The position numbers were made by a program, and so were the translations under genes. The notes beneath the pieces were generated by a model. The model worked only from the letters and a program-made list of their open reading frames with translations. It was not told the origin of the DNA and made no database searches. From Heracleum sosnowskyi (Eukaryota > Streptophyta > Magnoliopsida > Apiales > Apiaceae), in assembly GCA_030848705.1 (NCBI GenBank), contig CM061238.1, positions 32,208,655-32,272,654 on the forward strand: 64,000 bases of DNA, in the 5' to 3' direction. Of this stretch, positions 30,473 to 44,117 are shown one piece after another (the stretch's first letter is position 1; every line of letters begins with the position of its first letter).

Positions 30473-33400
30473 TGTAACAGCCCCAAATCCGGGGTCAGGG
30501 ATTTAGGGTTGTCACGATCCATGTACTCCTTGCCTTACCTGTATTACTCACACCATTCATAATTCACCTGCTCATGACCCCACAATATAAGTCTCACACA
30601 CACACACATGTTAGAGTCTCAGAAACGACACAATACAACAACTGCGGAATAAATAATTTTTATTACAATACCCAAGTGTCTTTTGAATCTGTCACTGATA
30701 CAATTTCTAAGTAATGTTACATTACCAACTTAGCCTTCTGATGCTCACAATCCTCTAATACCATTCGTATCTATACATAAGTTGAACACCAAAAGCTGTA
30801 GCCTGATTCGATTGGTTCGTACTACTCTCGGGATCACTGCTAGAAACTGTTTACGGAAACGCCTTGCGAGGTATGTGCCGACCCATTGGCATCCTGCTTC
30901 GCTGCTATATAATATATATAAAACAATAGCAAGAGTGAGCGATAGCTCAGCAAGGTAATGAAAGTATGGCATAATTCTACCTTTAACTCAACCCAGAATA
31001 AAGCGGGTATAAGACAATAATTTGTCAAAATATCTCGATACTGAAATTATATCCTTATCGGAATGTATTCCCAAAAACAGTACCATTATTGTACTTCAAA
31101 TATCATTTTCATAATATTTCTGCAACCTTTTGCTATATTATGAACAAAGTTCTAGTATAATATAAAAGATGAGGTTTCAAAGTAAACCAATATAACCTTT
31201 CCAAAAATATCTGCTATGTAAGCAGAATATCAACACATAACTTAAAAGATGAAGTTATAAGGTGATTCAGTATAAACAACTCCCTTACCATAACTCATGT
31301 TATGTAAGGTATCCACAGAGTCATAACTCATAAAATAAAAGATGAAGTTGCATGAATTTATTGTCACTTCATTTCCAAACACTTTTCGACCCTCTGCCAA
31401 CATGATCGGTAAACCTGTACTAAGGGGGAGACCCTTAGTCCCTTTCAATACATGTTGCAGAATTATCCACATTGGATGATGAACTAATACTGGAGTAATC
31501 TCCGCGCCAGTTGCCCAACCTTACTATGATCAGTAGCAGGTTGTACAACTAAAAAGGGTTTACTACATGTAGATGGAAGAACACGACAGCCTGACATTTG
31601 TCTACCGCCTTTCTGGATCTCCCGGCCCATTTGGGGCAATAAAATGATGGATCGGCGTGACTCGACCTCTTACACTTGCTCCTAGTTCAGATGAAATCCA
31701 TGACTCTGAAACGTAAAGATCGTCCTCCTTTCCCCAAGTGTAATACTTGTTGATACGACTCCACTAAGTAGTTATATCTAGGTTGGAAAGGAAGATTCTC
31801 CAATATTTCCCAAGCGATGCTTGTTAATGGATATCGACTTGTTCCATGAATTTACCCCTCGATCGTTGAGGTGGTAACACAACATTTGACAGGCAGCAAT
31901 TAAATTGCTCCGAGAAAATATCTGTCCCTTGACAGTTTTTGAATTGAGAGTTTAAAAAGAGTAGTAGTTACTTAAATCAGGTTTCCCATATTTTTGATAG
32001 TTGAGCGAGCATTTAAATCTTCTTTAAAAGACAGATTCAAATGGAAAAACAGTGTTTTGGGAACCTCTTTATGATTTGAAAACAATTAATAATGTTTATT
32101 AAATAAGTAATCCTTCAATGAATACTCGAAAATAATATTTAATAAGTAGTTAAAGGATAAATGAATATTCAAAATAATATTCATTAATTAATAAATCTCA
32201 AATGAATATTTGAAAATAATATTCCTTAAATAATTAAGTCTCAAATGAATATTCAAAAGTAATATTCATTAAATAAATAACCTTTAAATGGATATTCATA
32301 AATAACATTCTTTAAATCGATAATCCTCAAATGACCATTCATAAATAATATTCTTTAAGTCGATAATCCTCAAATGACTATTCATAAATAATATTCTTTA
32401 AGTCGATAATCCTCAAATGACTATTCATAAATAATATTCTTTAAGTCGATAATCCTCAAATGACTATTCATAAATAATATTCTTTAAGTAAATAATAAAT
32501 CCTCGAATAACAGTTACCCGATATCTTTATCGGAAAATAATCTTTAACATATCCGAAAACATAATACTTCTGGTTTAAATAAAATCACACGCCCTTAACC
32601 TAGGGCATTCATAAAATCTGGCTTATAGCTGGTATCCCATATCTAGCTTATAAGCTCCAATATCAAGTCGTAACCTCAAGTACATCAGTTCGAAAACAAG
32701 TACGCAACTTATATATCACATTGCATATCATATATGAAACAATTATTATCACAACAACAGTAGTATAGGTTTAGAAAACTTGCCTGATGCTCAAGAAGTG
32801 ATAGGGGTTCGCGACGATGCCGGACAATCTAGACAAAGTCAAAGAAACGCACGATTAATCCCCTGGATAATCCACTTGTACTCAATGCTTAAACACGTAA
32901 GCGAAACACAACCAAGGCATTACTAGCTCGTTATAGGCTCATACTAAGTCCATGTTAATCAACACTTACTTAATTCGTAGGTTTAGTCCGAAATCGATCC
33001 TCGAATACAAGTTATACTTAACCATTTTCAACATTGGTTTCTAAGTCATGCTCTTAGTGGTTTTCACTTGCGCAACCTCGGCTAACACATTTTTATAAAA
33101 TCGGAAAATAATCTTTTGGACTCGAAACCTTCGTACAAACCTTCGTAACTGCCCTTGACACTTCAATACAAAATTTCATATTTTAAAACAACTCTTAAGG
33201 GTCTCAAACATAGCCACAAAGTTGGTACATTTCTGCAATCTCATTCCTTGAACCACTTTCACTAAAATGGTCATATCTCATAAAACGTAAATCATAATGA
33301 CATGATTCTTGCGCTCACGTAAACTAGAAACAAAGTTCTACACACTCATGTTCATAACTGAACCAAAAGAGGCAGTTAGGGTTTCGGATTCTAGGCAGTT

Positions 33401-34883
33401 TATAGAGTTACCGAAAATCGGGCATTACGACGGCTTAAAATCGAATAATCCAATTTCGTCACAACATAACCAAGCCACACCGGGCATACCATACATCCAT
33501 AATCTCAACAAACAACCTTTTTACTTTTCTAAGGTCAGGAGTGTGGCTACAATCCAACACCCACCATTTCTCATATTTCACAAAGTTAAATAACAACTAA
33601 AATACTTAAACATGATCTCTTAAGCTTATAACATCAAAACAATCATCAAAACTCATATGAACTCAAAGGGTGGGTTAGGGTTTTACCTTCTTGGAAGCTC
33701 TAGCAACACTAACCAGTGGTCACAATCACTCAACAAGCCTTAGATACTCCTTACAAAGCTTAAACCTTAAGATCCAATCAAGAAAACAAGTTAACAAACT
33801 TTCGGAGTTACTATTCATCGTTACTTTGTAAAATCCATATAAAATCGAAACACAAGAGTTTGGTTCTCAACTTTTTACCACACCTTCTACTCTTCAAGGG
33901 CTTTCTTTTGAGTCCTACCTCATCACTAGGGGATGCTTGAAGCTCGACTTATTGGCTTTCTAAGGTGAGTGGTCGAAACTGGAAAAAGGCATGACAGTTT
34001 CTGTTCTCCGACTTGGGGAAGCGATTTGACTAGGCTACACTCCTTTGTTGGCCATGAAATTTTGAACGAATGTTTCCCATGGAGTGGAGAAGCTATGGTT
34101 AAAATTTGGTGATTTAAGGATGGATAGAAATGGAGTTATGAATTTTTCTTCACTTGATGCTCATGCTGGCAGAATGGGGAAAGTTCTTCCTTTTTCTCTT
34201 TTCTTGTTTTAATACTTAGATATTTGTATAATTAAGTGGTCAAAATTGGTGAGTCATGGTCCTTGATGCCTTCTTCTTGCGACACTTGTCAAGCATGCAC
34301 TGGTTCAGCTAAAATAACTTTACTGGTTCGCTTTCCTTTCACATGGATGATCCAAATGTTGCATCCTTCGAATTAATCTTGTTACATGTTACTTTCATGT
34401 CTATATTTTAATCCTGTAAATGTTGCCTTGTTCCTCCTGAAACGATTCGAAATATTTTCTAAAGGGCGAATAAACTCTACGCGGTTCTCGTAGTGAATAG
34501 TAACTATTCACTATTCATTCCAACAATCGAATCCTTAAATCGACTTTAATAAAATAATAAAATTCCAAAATATTAAATCCTCCAATCCTCAATTTTAATA
34601 TCTCATTTCTTGAATATAATAATATATAATTCACTGCCCGGTCAAATACTACACCAAAATAAAATTTGGAATTTCTGAATTCCGATCGTCTTTGCATTCA
34701 CTTATTTACTCCGTAGATCACTAATATGACTTCGGAATATCCACACTACGTCTCGTACATAGGTGGCATGAAAAATTTTCTTAACCCTCAAAATCACTAT
34801 TCATCCACCAAATTCACTATTCACTGATGCACTTAATCATAATAAGAAAAGTTTTAATTTTACCAAAAATTCGGGTTATTACA
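30473..34883 (-). repeat. Element D 3' LTR (left copy)
   Basis: This runs from TGTAACAGCCCC to GGGTTATTACA. It contains a 43-bp tandem repeat at about 32329-32500 within a wider A/T-rich degenerate repeat (32085-32510) and a CA microsatellite at 30596-30608. Small ORFs occur at the same places in both LTRs, but none looks like a protein gene. Confidence 0.93.
32329..32500. repeat. 43-bp tandem repeat in LTR D
   Basis: Four near-perfect copies start at 32329, 32372, 32415 and 32458 (AAATGACTATTCATAAATAA followed by a 23-bp remainder). More diverged units precede them. The right LTR has the same four copies starting at 41432, 41475, 41518 and 41561. Confidence 0.9.
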
Positions 34884-37800
34884 GTCGCCCCTCCTTAAAA
34901 GGATTCCGTCCCGGAATCAGCTTAGGAATAACTGGGGGTACTTCTCTCCCATTGCACTTTCTAACTCCCAAGTGGATTCTTCCACTTCTTGATTTTCCTC
35001 TCACTAGCTTGGCAAACTCGTCTCTTAGCACTTGTTCTTTTCTATCCGTGATTTCCACGGGTTGTCCTTTGTAAGTCAGATCAGGTTGTATATCTACCTG
35101 CTCGTACTCTACATATGCCGGGCATCTATAGTATACTGACGTAGCATTGACACATGAACCTCGTTATGACCATTCTACAAGTTTGGGGGGGGTAAGGCTG
35201 GCTCGTAGGCCACCTTCCCGACGCATCTTAAATCTCAGATGGCCCAATGAATCTCGGGCTCAACTTTCCTTTCTTTCCAAATCTCATTAAGTCTTTCCAT
35301 GGAGATACCTTTAGCATCACGAATCTCTAACCTCATATTCTCTATCTTGTTTGTACAAAAATACACCAGCATAAACTTGCTTGTCATTCATCAACATTCC
35401 ATTTAGCTTATCAATAGCAGTACTATCTCTATACTCGCGGGCTTAGTCCGCATACTTTCTCTATTTGCCTTGGTTGTCACTAGCCGTTTGTTGGTGAAAT
35501 CTTTTGTCTTTCTAGTTTGTTGGACTAACTTGGGTTTTGTGTAAAATCTCATTCTTTAATTCCCGATCATTCGGAATCCATCTCTGTCTCATTTTAATCA
35601 AGGGTATCAGCCACCACATTGGCCTTCCCCGGATGGTAGTGTATCTCACAGTCATAATCCTAGGTCAATTCTAGCCATTTCTCCATCTCATGTTATCTAC
35701 TATCACGGGTAACTCAAAGTCCATTCATTACATTCCATAAAAATTTGTGGGTGCATTAGTCAATCCCAAAATAACCTTGCTGAAAACTCGAAGTATCTAT
35801 TCATAGTACGAATCGCAGTCTTGGGTATATCCTCGGATTTAACTTCCAACTGGTGATATCCAGTTCTTGAATAAATTTGGAAATACACAGCGTCTTTCAG
35901 CTGGTCAAACAACCATCTATATTAGGTAACGAGTACCTATTCTTAATGGTAATGCTTGCTCAACTCTCTATAGTCGATACACAACCTCCTACTACCATCT
36001 TTCTTTCTTACGAACAACACCGGGGCTCCCCACGGTGATACACTGGGTCTATCATACCCTTATACAACAACTCTTGTAACTGAGTCACTAACTTTTTCAT
36101 TCCCACTATACTCTGAATACTCGGTATTCATTCTCATGTCATCCAAAGCGATATCTGGTAGCTCATTAAAACCTTGTACAATCTCCCAAAACCATTGTAG
36201 TTCCCTTTATACTTGGTATCTCTTTTCTTGGCGTCAACCATAAGAGCTAATTAAGCCTCGTATCTCTAGCGTAATAGTTTCTTAGTCTAAACTATCTTCA
36301 AGAATCTCTGAATCTGTCTCCATCCTTTATTTATTACTCTCTTTCTCTTACAATCAGTCTGGGCTCCATTGGGTGTCAACCAACCCATCCTTATTATACT
36401 ATCAACTTCTCCCAACTTGAAAGGAATCAGGTCTATCAAAAGTGTCGACCTCATATTTCTAATTCACAACCTGGATGTACCAGTCTTATGGGAAAATCCC
36501 TCGATTGACTATTTCTACTTGTAATTATTCCCTTAGCGGCTCGGCCTTAAGGTTTAATTGTCATGCAACTACTTGATATACAACGATACATTAGCTCTGT
36601 CTAAATAGTATAGAAGGGTACCTGCTATTTAAAGGTCCTGGCAGTGGGCTGCTTGTTGGAGGTAGCCCTGGTTGAAACCTACTGGCTTTCTTTTATTCTG
36701 TGTTCACAAACTCCGGAACAAACCTCAATAATTCGGAAAAACTTGGCCTCAGACTCGGTCACAGTCATGGTTTCTTGTTTTAACTCTTTAACTTTCATTT
36801 TCATCCGGGTCTCCATATATTCCCGGAAATTATTCCTCTAGAACCACACACGCTGCACCTCTCCCAAGTCACAACACCAGCTCCCTCTGACTCCATCGTC
36901 AATACTTACCTTGCTAACCCAGAGGTAGTGTCCATTCGTAAATAACTCCTCCAAAATCTCAATTCCACGACAGGGCATTTATCTTACACCATCGTCACTG
37001 GAGTTCACGGCACATCGCTATTTCTTTTACATATATCGATTGACACGCTTTCCATTATCATAATATCCTTGGGAGAATAAACCAATTTCATTGATATGTC
37101 ACTAACATTCTATTCGTCTTAGGGATTCGCTCCTGTCATAGGCGATTTCGTTGCGAATCTAATTCCTATCAGCGAATTTTGACTTACTTGACCTGGTTGG
37201 CCTCCCCTCGGAATTCAATGAGGATAACAAAAATTATGGGGCCTTGAAAGATAGCTCCCATATCAAAGATAATGTCACACACTGGTGATCATAAGGTTAT
37301 GAGTTTTAAGGTAACCTTATTGGAGGTAAAAGAATTTTACCGAGAGATCAATATGATCATAAGAACTCAACGTTGTGTGCCTCGATTGAGACATTACTAA
37401 AGGTAATTAGCCTTCTTGTATTTCACAACTTACAAGTGATGGCGTCCCATCAGACTTCTATCACACAGACAGATAGTCCTTGTAGCCCCTATAAGTATAG
37501 GGTTGTTCGTCTCAGTGGAAGTTGAAAAGTATGAAAGCAATTCGATATCAATTTAATGATTATCGTCTTTCGACAATATTTCTTAAAGGAACACCTTGGA
37601 TTAAAATTGAACAGATTCCAAAGGTGCGGTTTCCAAAGAAAATACAAAGAAAAGAATAACCAAGAAGATACTAGTACTTAACAAGCAAGGGTTATTCATT
37701 ATTTGAAGAAAAGTGGAAGCTTGAATAACATCATTTGACAGGGCTTTGAAAAACTTGAAAGTAGGCATCGTGACAGCCTCTAACACAATTGAAATTAAAT

Positions 37801-39573
37801 ATGATTTAACACAAGTGTTATAAAATAACTTCGAAGAGGGAATATACCCTTTATCAGAATTCTTTCTTGGAGAGAGGTCAAGATAGATCATAGATTGGGG
37901 AAATATCCCACATAATTTGCAAATAGGGAGGGTACTACCAAGGTCTCTACAGATGCCTTTTATGTCGGCTCCTCTAATGGATAATCGTTCAATTCCAAGG
38001 CTTTTCTTCTCCAGGCACACCCTAAGGTGCTCGATACTTACGTTACTGCCGACTCATAATAGTCGCTAAGAATTCAACCATCAACATTTGTAATCGCGGG
38101 GAGTTCTATTCGACTAGGCGCAAACATCTCAAGTAAGCGTTCTGTTCTATAAGAAGACTTCGCTACCGTTGTCGCCCATAGCAATGATGATTCCACGTGT
38201 CGACTGGGCGGTACTTCGGAAGATCGTTAGAAACTACAAGCTTAACTCTGGTCTCTATTTCAATCATCCTTATACCCAATATTCCTTCTCCCATATCAAT
38301 CCCGTGTGCTACATAAGCTTAACACTCTTGGCACAATAGCCTTTTCATTTAAGTCAATCCCGGAACTTCTCAGTCCGTCTTGGTCCTTAAATATATTTCG
38401 CCTTTACCGTCCAATCTCAACTTCACCATTTTATCTCTACAATCAATTATAGCAATCAGGGTCTGTCCACCAACCCATATAGCGGTTATCTTACCCAATC
38501 CACAGGGTTCGCTCTAGTTTCCACTCTCTTTGGTGACATCCTCTAGTAATCAGAAAGACAAGGTTTGCCAAAATTTGCTGAATTTTCTCTCCAAATCTGG
38601 GAAATTTGATCAATCTATTTACCTACTAGTAATACTCGGATCTGATTTCCGACCTTTCTGTTCTATCCTTATAATTCCTTCCTGGTTTCCTGAGGGTGGT
38701 AAATCTCGTTCCCGATTCCGTCTTAGCGTGCTTGTCTTACAATAACATTTGCATGGTACATATACCCAAAATTCTCTTTGAGATAATAAAATCCCTCAAT
38801 GATGTAATAGACACTATTTCCAGTGGAATCGCTGGTCGTGGGGGATTGAAATCTCATAGCCCAAAACAATTCCTTTCACTATTCTAGGCAACTAAGTACC
38901 CTTAATCGTTCGTGAAAATCTGAACATCTTGGTTCTTACGTATGCCGCCTCCTTATGGGCAACTATAACCGACTACGAGTAACAGGTTTCGTTCAAGTCG
39001 AATCAATCCACTGATACTGGCTATACTGCCTCTACCTCTTCTGCTTTGGAGACTCTACTCCATTTTCTTTGTCATATCTCTTAATGAATTATAACGATCC
39101 TAAACTCTCGTATCGGCACTTATTTGACCTCTGAAGGTTCGTCCGGTCCTATTATACGACCTCAAGTAACCTACTACATCTTTATCAATCAACACGTCCT
39201 CTACAAGATTCTTTCCTTGACCCGCCATGGGGTCCTCTTTTAGATCCTCCTATGGATCCCCCTTTATCGGGTCTCCGTCCATTTCAAGGAGCGCATCATC
39301 CAATGCCTACTCGAAGGCCTCGGGATCTGGTATCTCAGAATCCCATCAATCTATAACTCATACGATTCGAGGTGACTAACCATGAAGTCCTAAGTACGGT
39401 TTCCCAGAAGAAGTCCCCTCTCGGGCTTAATCTTAAACAGTCAGGGTCATGTCCTCTAACCCGACTACGAACTTAATTTGAGCTCTCGATGTTCTTATCA
39501 TTATTAAGGGTATTGTAAGACTCGATCTCCTATCGTTTCTGAGGACTGTAACCTAGCGCTCTGATACCATTTC
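34884..39573 (-). pseudogene. Element D interior: decayed, rearranged chromovirus gag-pol remnant
   Basis: There is no ORF above about 140 codons. On the minus strand the polypurine tract AAGGAGGGGCGAC abuts the left LTR, and beside it GGGACGGAATCC matches the gag-pol end of element E. Around 35890-35730 a broken RT segment is readable (TGYHQLEVKSEDIPKTA). Only about 50-100 bp further (35690-35600) comes an RNase H end-like piece (HYHPGKANVVAD), so several hundred bases between them are missing. Near 39230-39310 a decayed acidic stretch resembles the pre-gag ORF of E. The rest up to 39550 is unassignable. Confidence 0.75.
39556..39569 (-). other. Element D primer-binding site (initiator tRNA-Met)
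   Basis: The minus strand reads TGGTATCAGAGCGC, four bases after the 5' LTR end. Confidence 0.88.
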
Positions 39574-42500
39574 TGTAACAGCCCCAAATCCGGGGTCAGG
39601 GATTTAGGGTTGTCACGATCCATGTACTCCTTGCCTTACCTGTATTACTCACACCATTCATAATTCACCTGCTCATGACCCCATAATATAAGTCTCACAC
39701 ACACACACACAGGTTAGAGTCTCAGAAACGACACAATACAACAACTGCGGAATAAATAATTTTTATTACAATACCCAAGTGTCTTTTGAATCTGTCACTG
39801 ATACAATTTCTAAGTAATGTTACATTACCAACTTAGCCTTCTGATGCTCACAATCCTCTAATACCATTCGTATCTATACATAAGTTGAACACCAAAAGCT
39901 GTAGCCTGATTCGATTGGTTCGTACTACTCTCGGGATCACTGCTAGAAACTGTTTACGGAAACGCCTTGCGAGGTATGTGCCGACCCATTGGCATCCTGC
40001 TTCGCTGCTATATAATATATATAAAACAATAGCAAGAGTGAGCGATAGCTCAGCAAGGTAATGAAAGTATGGCATAATTCTACCTTTAACTCAACCCAGA
40101 ATAAAGCGGGTATAAGACAATAATTTGTCAAAATATCTCGATACTGAAATTATATCCTTATCGGAATGTATTCCCAAAAACAGTACCATTATTGTACTTC
40201 AAATATCATTTTCATAATATTTCTGCAACCTTTTGCTATATTATGAACAAAGTTCTAGTATAATATAAAAGATGAGGTTTCAAAGTAAACCAATATAACC
40301 TTTCCAAAAATATCTGCTATGTAAGCAGAATATCAACACATAACTTAAAAGATGAAGTTATAAGGTGATTCAGTATAAACAACTCCCTTACCATAACTCA
40401 TGTTATGTAAGGTATCCACAGAGTCATAACTCATAAAATAAAAGATGAAGTTGCATGAATTTATTGTCACTTCATTTCCAAACACTTTTCGACCCTCTGC
40501 CAACATGATCGGTAAACCTGTACTAAGGGGGAGACCCTTAGTCCCTTTCAATACATGTTGCAGAATTATCCACATTGGATGATGAACTAATACTGGAGTA
40601 ATCTCCGCGCCAGTTGCCCAACCTTACTATGATCAGTAGCAGGTTGTACAACTAAAAAGGGTTTACTACATGTAGATGGAAGAACACGACAGCCTGACAT
40701 TTGTCTACCGCCTTTCTGGATCTCCCGGCCCATTTGGGGCAATAAAATGATGGATCGGCGCGACTCGACCTCTTACACTTGCTCCTAGTTCAGATGAAAT
40801 CCATGACTCTGAAACGTAAAGATCGTCCTCCTTTCCCCAAGTGTAATACTTGTTGATACGACTCCACTAAGTAGTTATATCTAGGTTGGAAAGGAAGATT
40901 CTCCAATATTTCCCAAGCGATGCTTGTTAATGGATATCGACTTGTTCCATGAATTTACCCCTCGATCGTTGAGGTGGTAACACAACATTTGACAGGCAGC
41001 AATTAAATTGCTCCGAGAAAATATCTGTCCCTTAACAGTTTTTGAATTGAGAGTTTAAAAAGAGTAGTAGTTACTTAAATCAGGTTTCCCATATTTTTGA
41101 TAGTTGAGCGAGCATTTAAATCTTCTTTAAAAGACAGATTCAAATGGAAAAACAGTGTTTTGGGAACCTCTTTATGATTTGAAAACAATTAATAATGTTT
41201 ATTAAATAAGTAATCCTTCAATGAATACTCGAAAATAATATTTAATAAGTAGTTAAAGGATAAATGAATATTCAAAATAATATTCATTAATTAATAAATC
41301 TCAAATGAATATTTGAAAATAATATTCCTTAAATAATTAAGTCTCAAATGAATATTCAAAAGTAATATTCATTAAATAAATAACCTTTAAATGGATATTC
41401 ATAAATAACATTCTTTAAATCGATAATCCTCAAATGACCATTCATAAATAATATTCTTTAAGTCGATAATCCTCAAATGACTATTCATAAATAATATTCT
41501 TTAAGTCGATAATCCTCAAATGACTATTCATAAATAATATTCTTTAAGTCGATAATCCTCAAATGACTATTCATAAATAATATTCTTTAAGTAAATAATA
41601 AATCCTCGAATAACAGTTACCCGATATCTTTATCGGAAAATAATCTTTAACATATCCGAAAACATAATACTTCTGGTTTAAATAAAATCACACGCCCTTA
41701 ACCTAGGGCATTCATAAAATCTGGCTTATAGCTGGTATCCCATATCTAGCTTATAAGCTCCAATATCAAGTCGTAACCTCAAGTACATCAGTTCGAAAAC
41801 AAGTACGCAACTTATATATCACATTGCATATCATATATGAAACAATTATTATCACAACAACAGTAGTATAGGTTTAGAAAACTTGCCTGATGCTCAAGAA
41901 GTGACAGGGGTTCGCGACGATGCCGGACAATCTAGACAAAGTCAAAGAAACGCACGATTAATCCCCTGGATAATCCACTTGTACTCAATGCTTAAACACG
42001 TAAGCGAAACACAGCCAAGGCATTACTAGCTCGTTATAGGCTCATACTAAGTCCATGTTAATCAACACTTACTTAATTCGTAGGTTTAGTCCGAAATCGA
42101 TCCTCGAATACAAGTTATACTTAACCATTTTCAACATTGGTTTCTAAGTCATGCTCTTAGTGGTTTTCATTTGCGCAACCTCGGCTAACACATTTTTATA
42201 AAATCGGAAAATAATCTTTTGGATTCGAAACCTTCGTACAAACCTTCGTAACTGCCCTTGACACTTCAATACAAAATTTCATATTTTAAAACAACTCTTA
42301 AGGGTCTCAAACATAGCCACAAAGTTGGTACATTTCTGCAATCTCATTCCTTGAACCACTTTCACTAAAATGGTCATATCTCATAAAACGTAAATCGTAA
42401 TGACATGATTCTTGCACTCACGTAAACTAGAAACAAAGTTCTACACACTCATGTTCATAACTGAACCAAAAGAGGCAGTTAGGGTTTCGGATTCTAGGCA

Positions 42501-43986
42501 GTTTATAGAGTTACCGAAAATCGGGCATTATGACGGCTTAAAATCGAATAATCCAATTTCGTCACAACATAACCAAGCCACACCGGGCATACCATACATC
42601 CATAATCTCAACAAACAACCTTTTTACTTTTCTAAGGTCAGGGGTGTGGCTACAATCCAACACCCACCATTTCTCATATTTCACAAAGTTAAATAACAAC
42701 TAAAATACTTAAACATGATCTCTTAAGCTTATAACATCAAAACAATCATCAAAACTCATATGAACTCAAAGGGTGGGTTAGGGTTTTACCTTCTTGGAAG
42801 CTCTAGAAACACTAACCAGTGGTCACAATCACTCAACAAGCCTTAGATACTCCTTACAAAGCTTAAACCTTAAGATCCAATCAAGAAAACAAGTTAACAA
42901 ACTTTCGGAGTTACTATTCATCGTTACTTTGTAAATTTCATATAAAATCGAAAAACAAGAGTTTGGTTCTCAACTTTTTACCACACCTTCTACTCTTCAA
43001 GGGCTTTCGTTTGAGTCCTACCTCATCACTATGGGATGCTTGAAGCTCGACTTATTGGCTTTCTAAGGTGAGTGGTCGAAACTGGAAAAAGGCATGACAG
43101 TTTCTGTTCTCCGACTTGGGGAAGCGATTTGACTAGGCTACACTCCTTTGTTGGCCATGTAATTTTGAACGAATGTTGCCCATGGAGTGGAGAAGTTACG
43201 GTTAAAATTTGGTGATTTAAGGATGGATAGAAATGGAGTTATGAATTTTTCTTCACTTGATGCTCCTGCTGGCAGAATGGGGAAAGTTCTTCCTTTTTCT
43301 CTTTTCTTGTTTTAATACTTAGATATTTGTATAATTAAGTGGTCAAAATTGGTGAGTCATGGTCCTTGATGCCTTCTTCTTGCGACACTTGTCAAGCATG
43401 CACTGGTTCAGCTAAAATAACTTTACTGGTTCGCTTTCCTTTCACATGGATGATCCAAATGTTGCATCCTTCGAATTAATCTTGTTACATGTTACTTCCA
43501 TGTCTATATTTTAATCCTGTAAATGTTGCCTTGTTCCTCCTGAAACGATTCGAAATATTTTCTAAAGGGCGAATAAACTCTACGCGGTTCTCGCAGTGAA
43601 TAGTAACTATTCACTATTCATTCCAACAATCGAATCCTTAAATCGACTTTAATAAAATAATAAAATTCCAAAATATTAAATCCTCCAATCCTCAATTTTA
43701 ATATCTCATTTCTTGAATATAATAATATATAATTCACTGCCCGGTCAAATACTACACCAAAATAAAATTTGGAATTTCTGAATTCTGATCGTCTTTGCAT
43801 TCACTTATTTACTCCGTAGATCACTAATATGACTTCGGAATATCCACACTACGTCTCGTACATAGGTGGCATGAAAAATTTTCTTAACCCTCAAAATCAC
43901 TATTCATCCACCAAATTCACTATTCACTGATGCACTTAATCATAATAAGAAAAGTTTTAATTTTACCAAAAATTCGGGTTATTACA
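39574..43986 (-). repeat. Element D 5' LTR (right copy)
   Basis: This is 4413 bp, nearly identical to 30473-34883 at a constant offset of about 9103 bp, including the 43-bp tandem repeat. It drives transcription leftward if active. Confidence 0.93.
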
Positions 43987-43991
43987 GTAAA
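43987..43991. repeat. Target-site duplication of element D (GTAAA), right copy
   Basis: This matches 30468-30472. Confidence 0.92.
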
Positions 43992-44117
43992 GCTTCAAAA
44001 GGTAAACGATTCTACTCACGAATTAAATATCGTTTTTCGCATGGATCCTGCGGAGGGTTTCGTTAATTTTTCTGTTTTACGCGTTTTTCGTTGCGTTTTC
44101 ATGCCCGAAACCCTTCA
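43992..44117 (+). repeat. Element C 3' LTR, last segment
   Basis: This is the U5 end of C, closing CGAAACCCTTCA. The element F pol frame begins at 44118, so C was inserted in F pol; the expected duplication is TGTAC at 44118-44122, whose partner is outside the window. Confidence 0.7.

Larger units (their letters stand above)
30473..43986 (-). mobile_element. Element D: large-LTR Ty3/gypsy element (Tekay-like), apparently non-autonomous
   Basis: D is 13,514 bp, with LTRs of 4411 and 4413 bp flanking a 4690-bp interior, bounded by GTAAA. The minus-strand direction is set by the PBS next to the right LTR and the polypurine tract next to the left LTR. The LTRs show only about 25 differences by eye (about 0.6%), so insertion was recent, but the interior has no long ORF, only a deleted chromovirus remnant. 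LTR ends and several LTR blocks resemble element E. Confidence 0.92.
1..44117 (+). mobile_element. Element C: Ty1/copia retrotransposon (Angela/Tork-like), 5' part outside window, interrupted three times
   Basis: C is recognised from its copia-order pol (integrase, then reverse transcriptase and RNase H), a polypurine tract at 15911-15922 and a 3' LTR starting TGTTAGTG at 15923. Its own DNA in the window is 1-1021, 14005-16080, 29227-30472 and 43992-44117; everything between belongs to elements A, B and D, each flanked by a 5-bp target duplication. Removing the insertions gives a continuous pol frame and an LTR of about 1.5 kb. The 3' end is set at CCCTTCA (44111-44117), because the gypsy pol frame of element F resumes right after it; that end is inferred, since the 5' LTR is not visible. 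The Angela/Tork assignment rests on LTR length and RT style and is tentative. Confidence 0.85.

Noticed and set aside
30745..34697. Small ORFs in LTR D repeated at a 9103-bp offset in the other LTR
   Set aside because: Duplication reflects the LTR pair. They are short, lack start context and show no protein-like pattern.
37601..38020. 139-codon minus-strand ORF in the D interior
   Set aside because: It lies in decayed sequence and matches no gag or pol motif I can recognise; likely chance.
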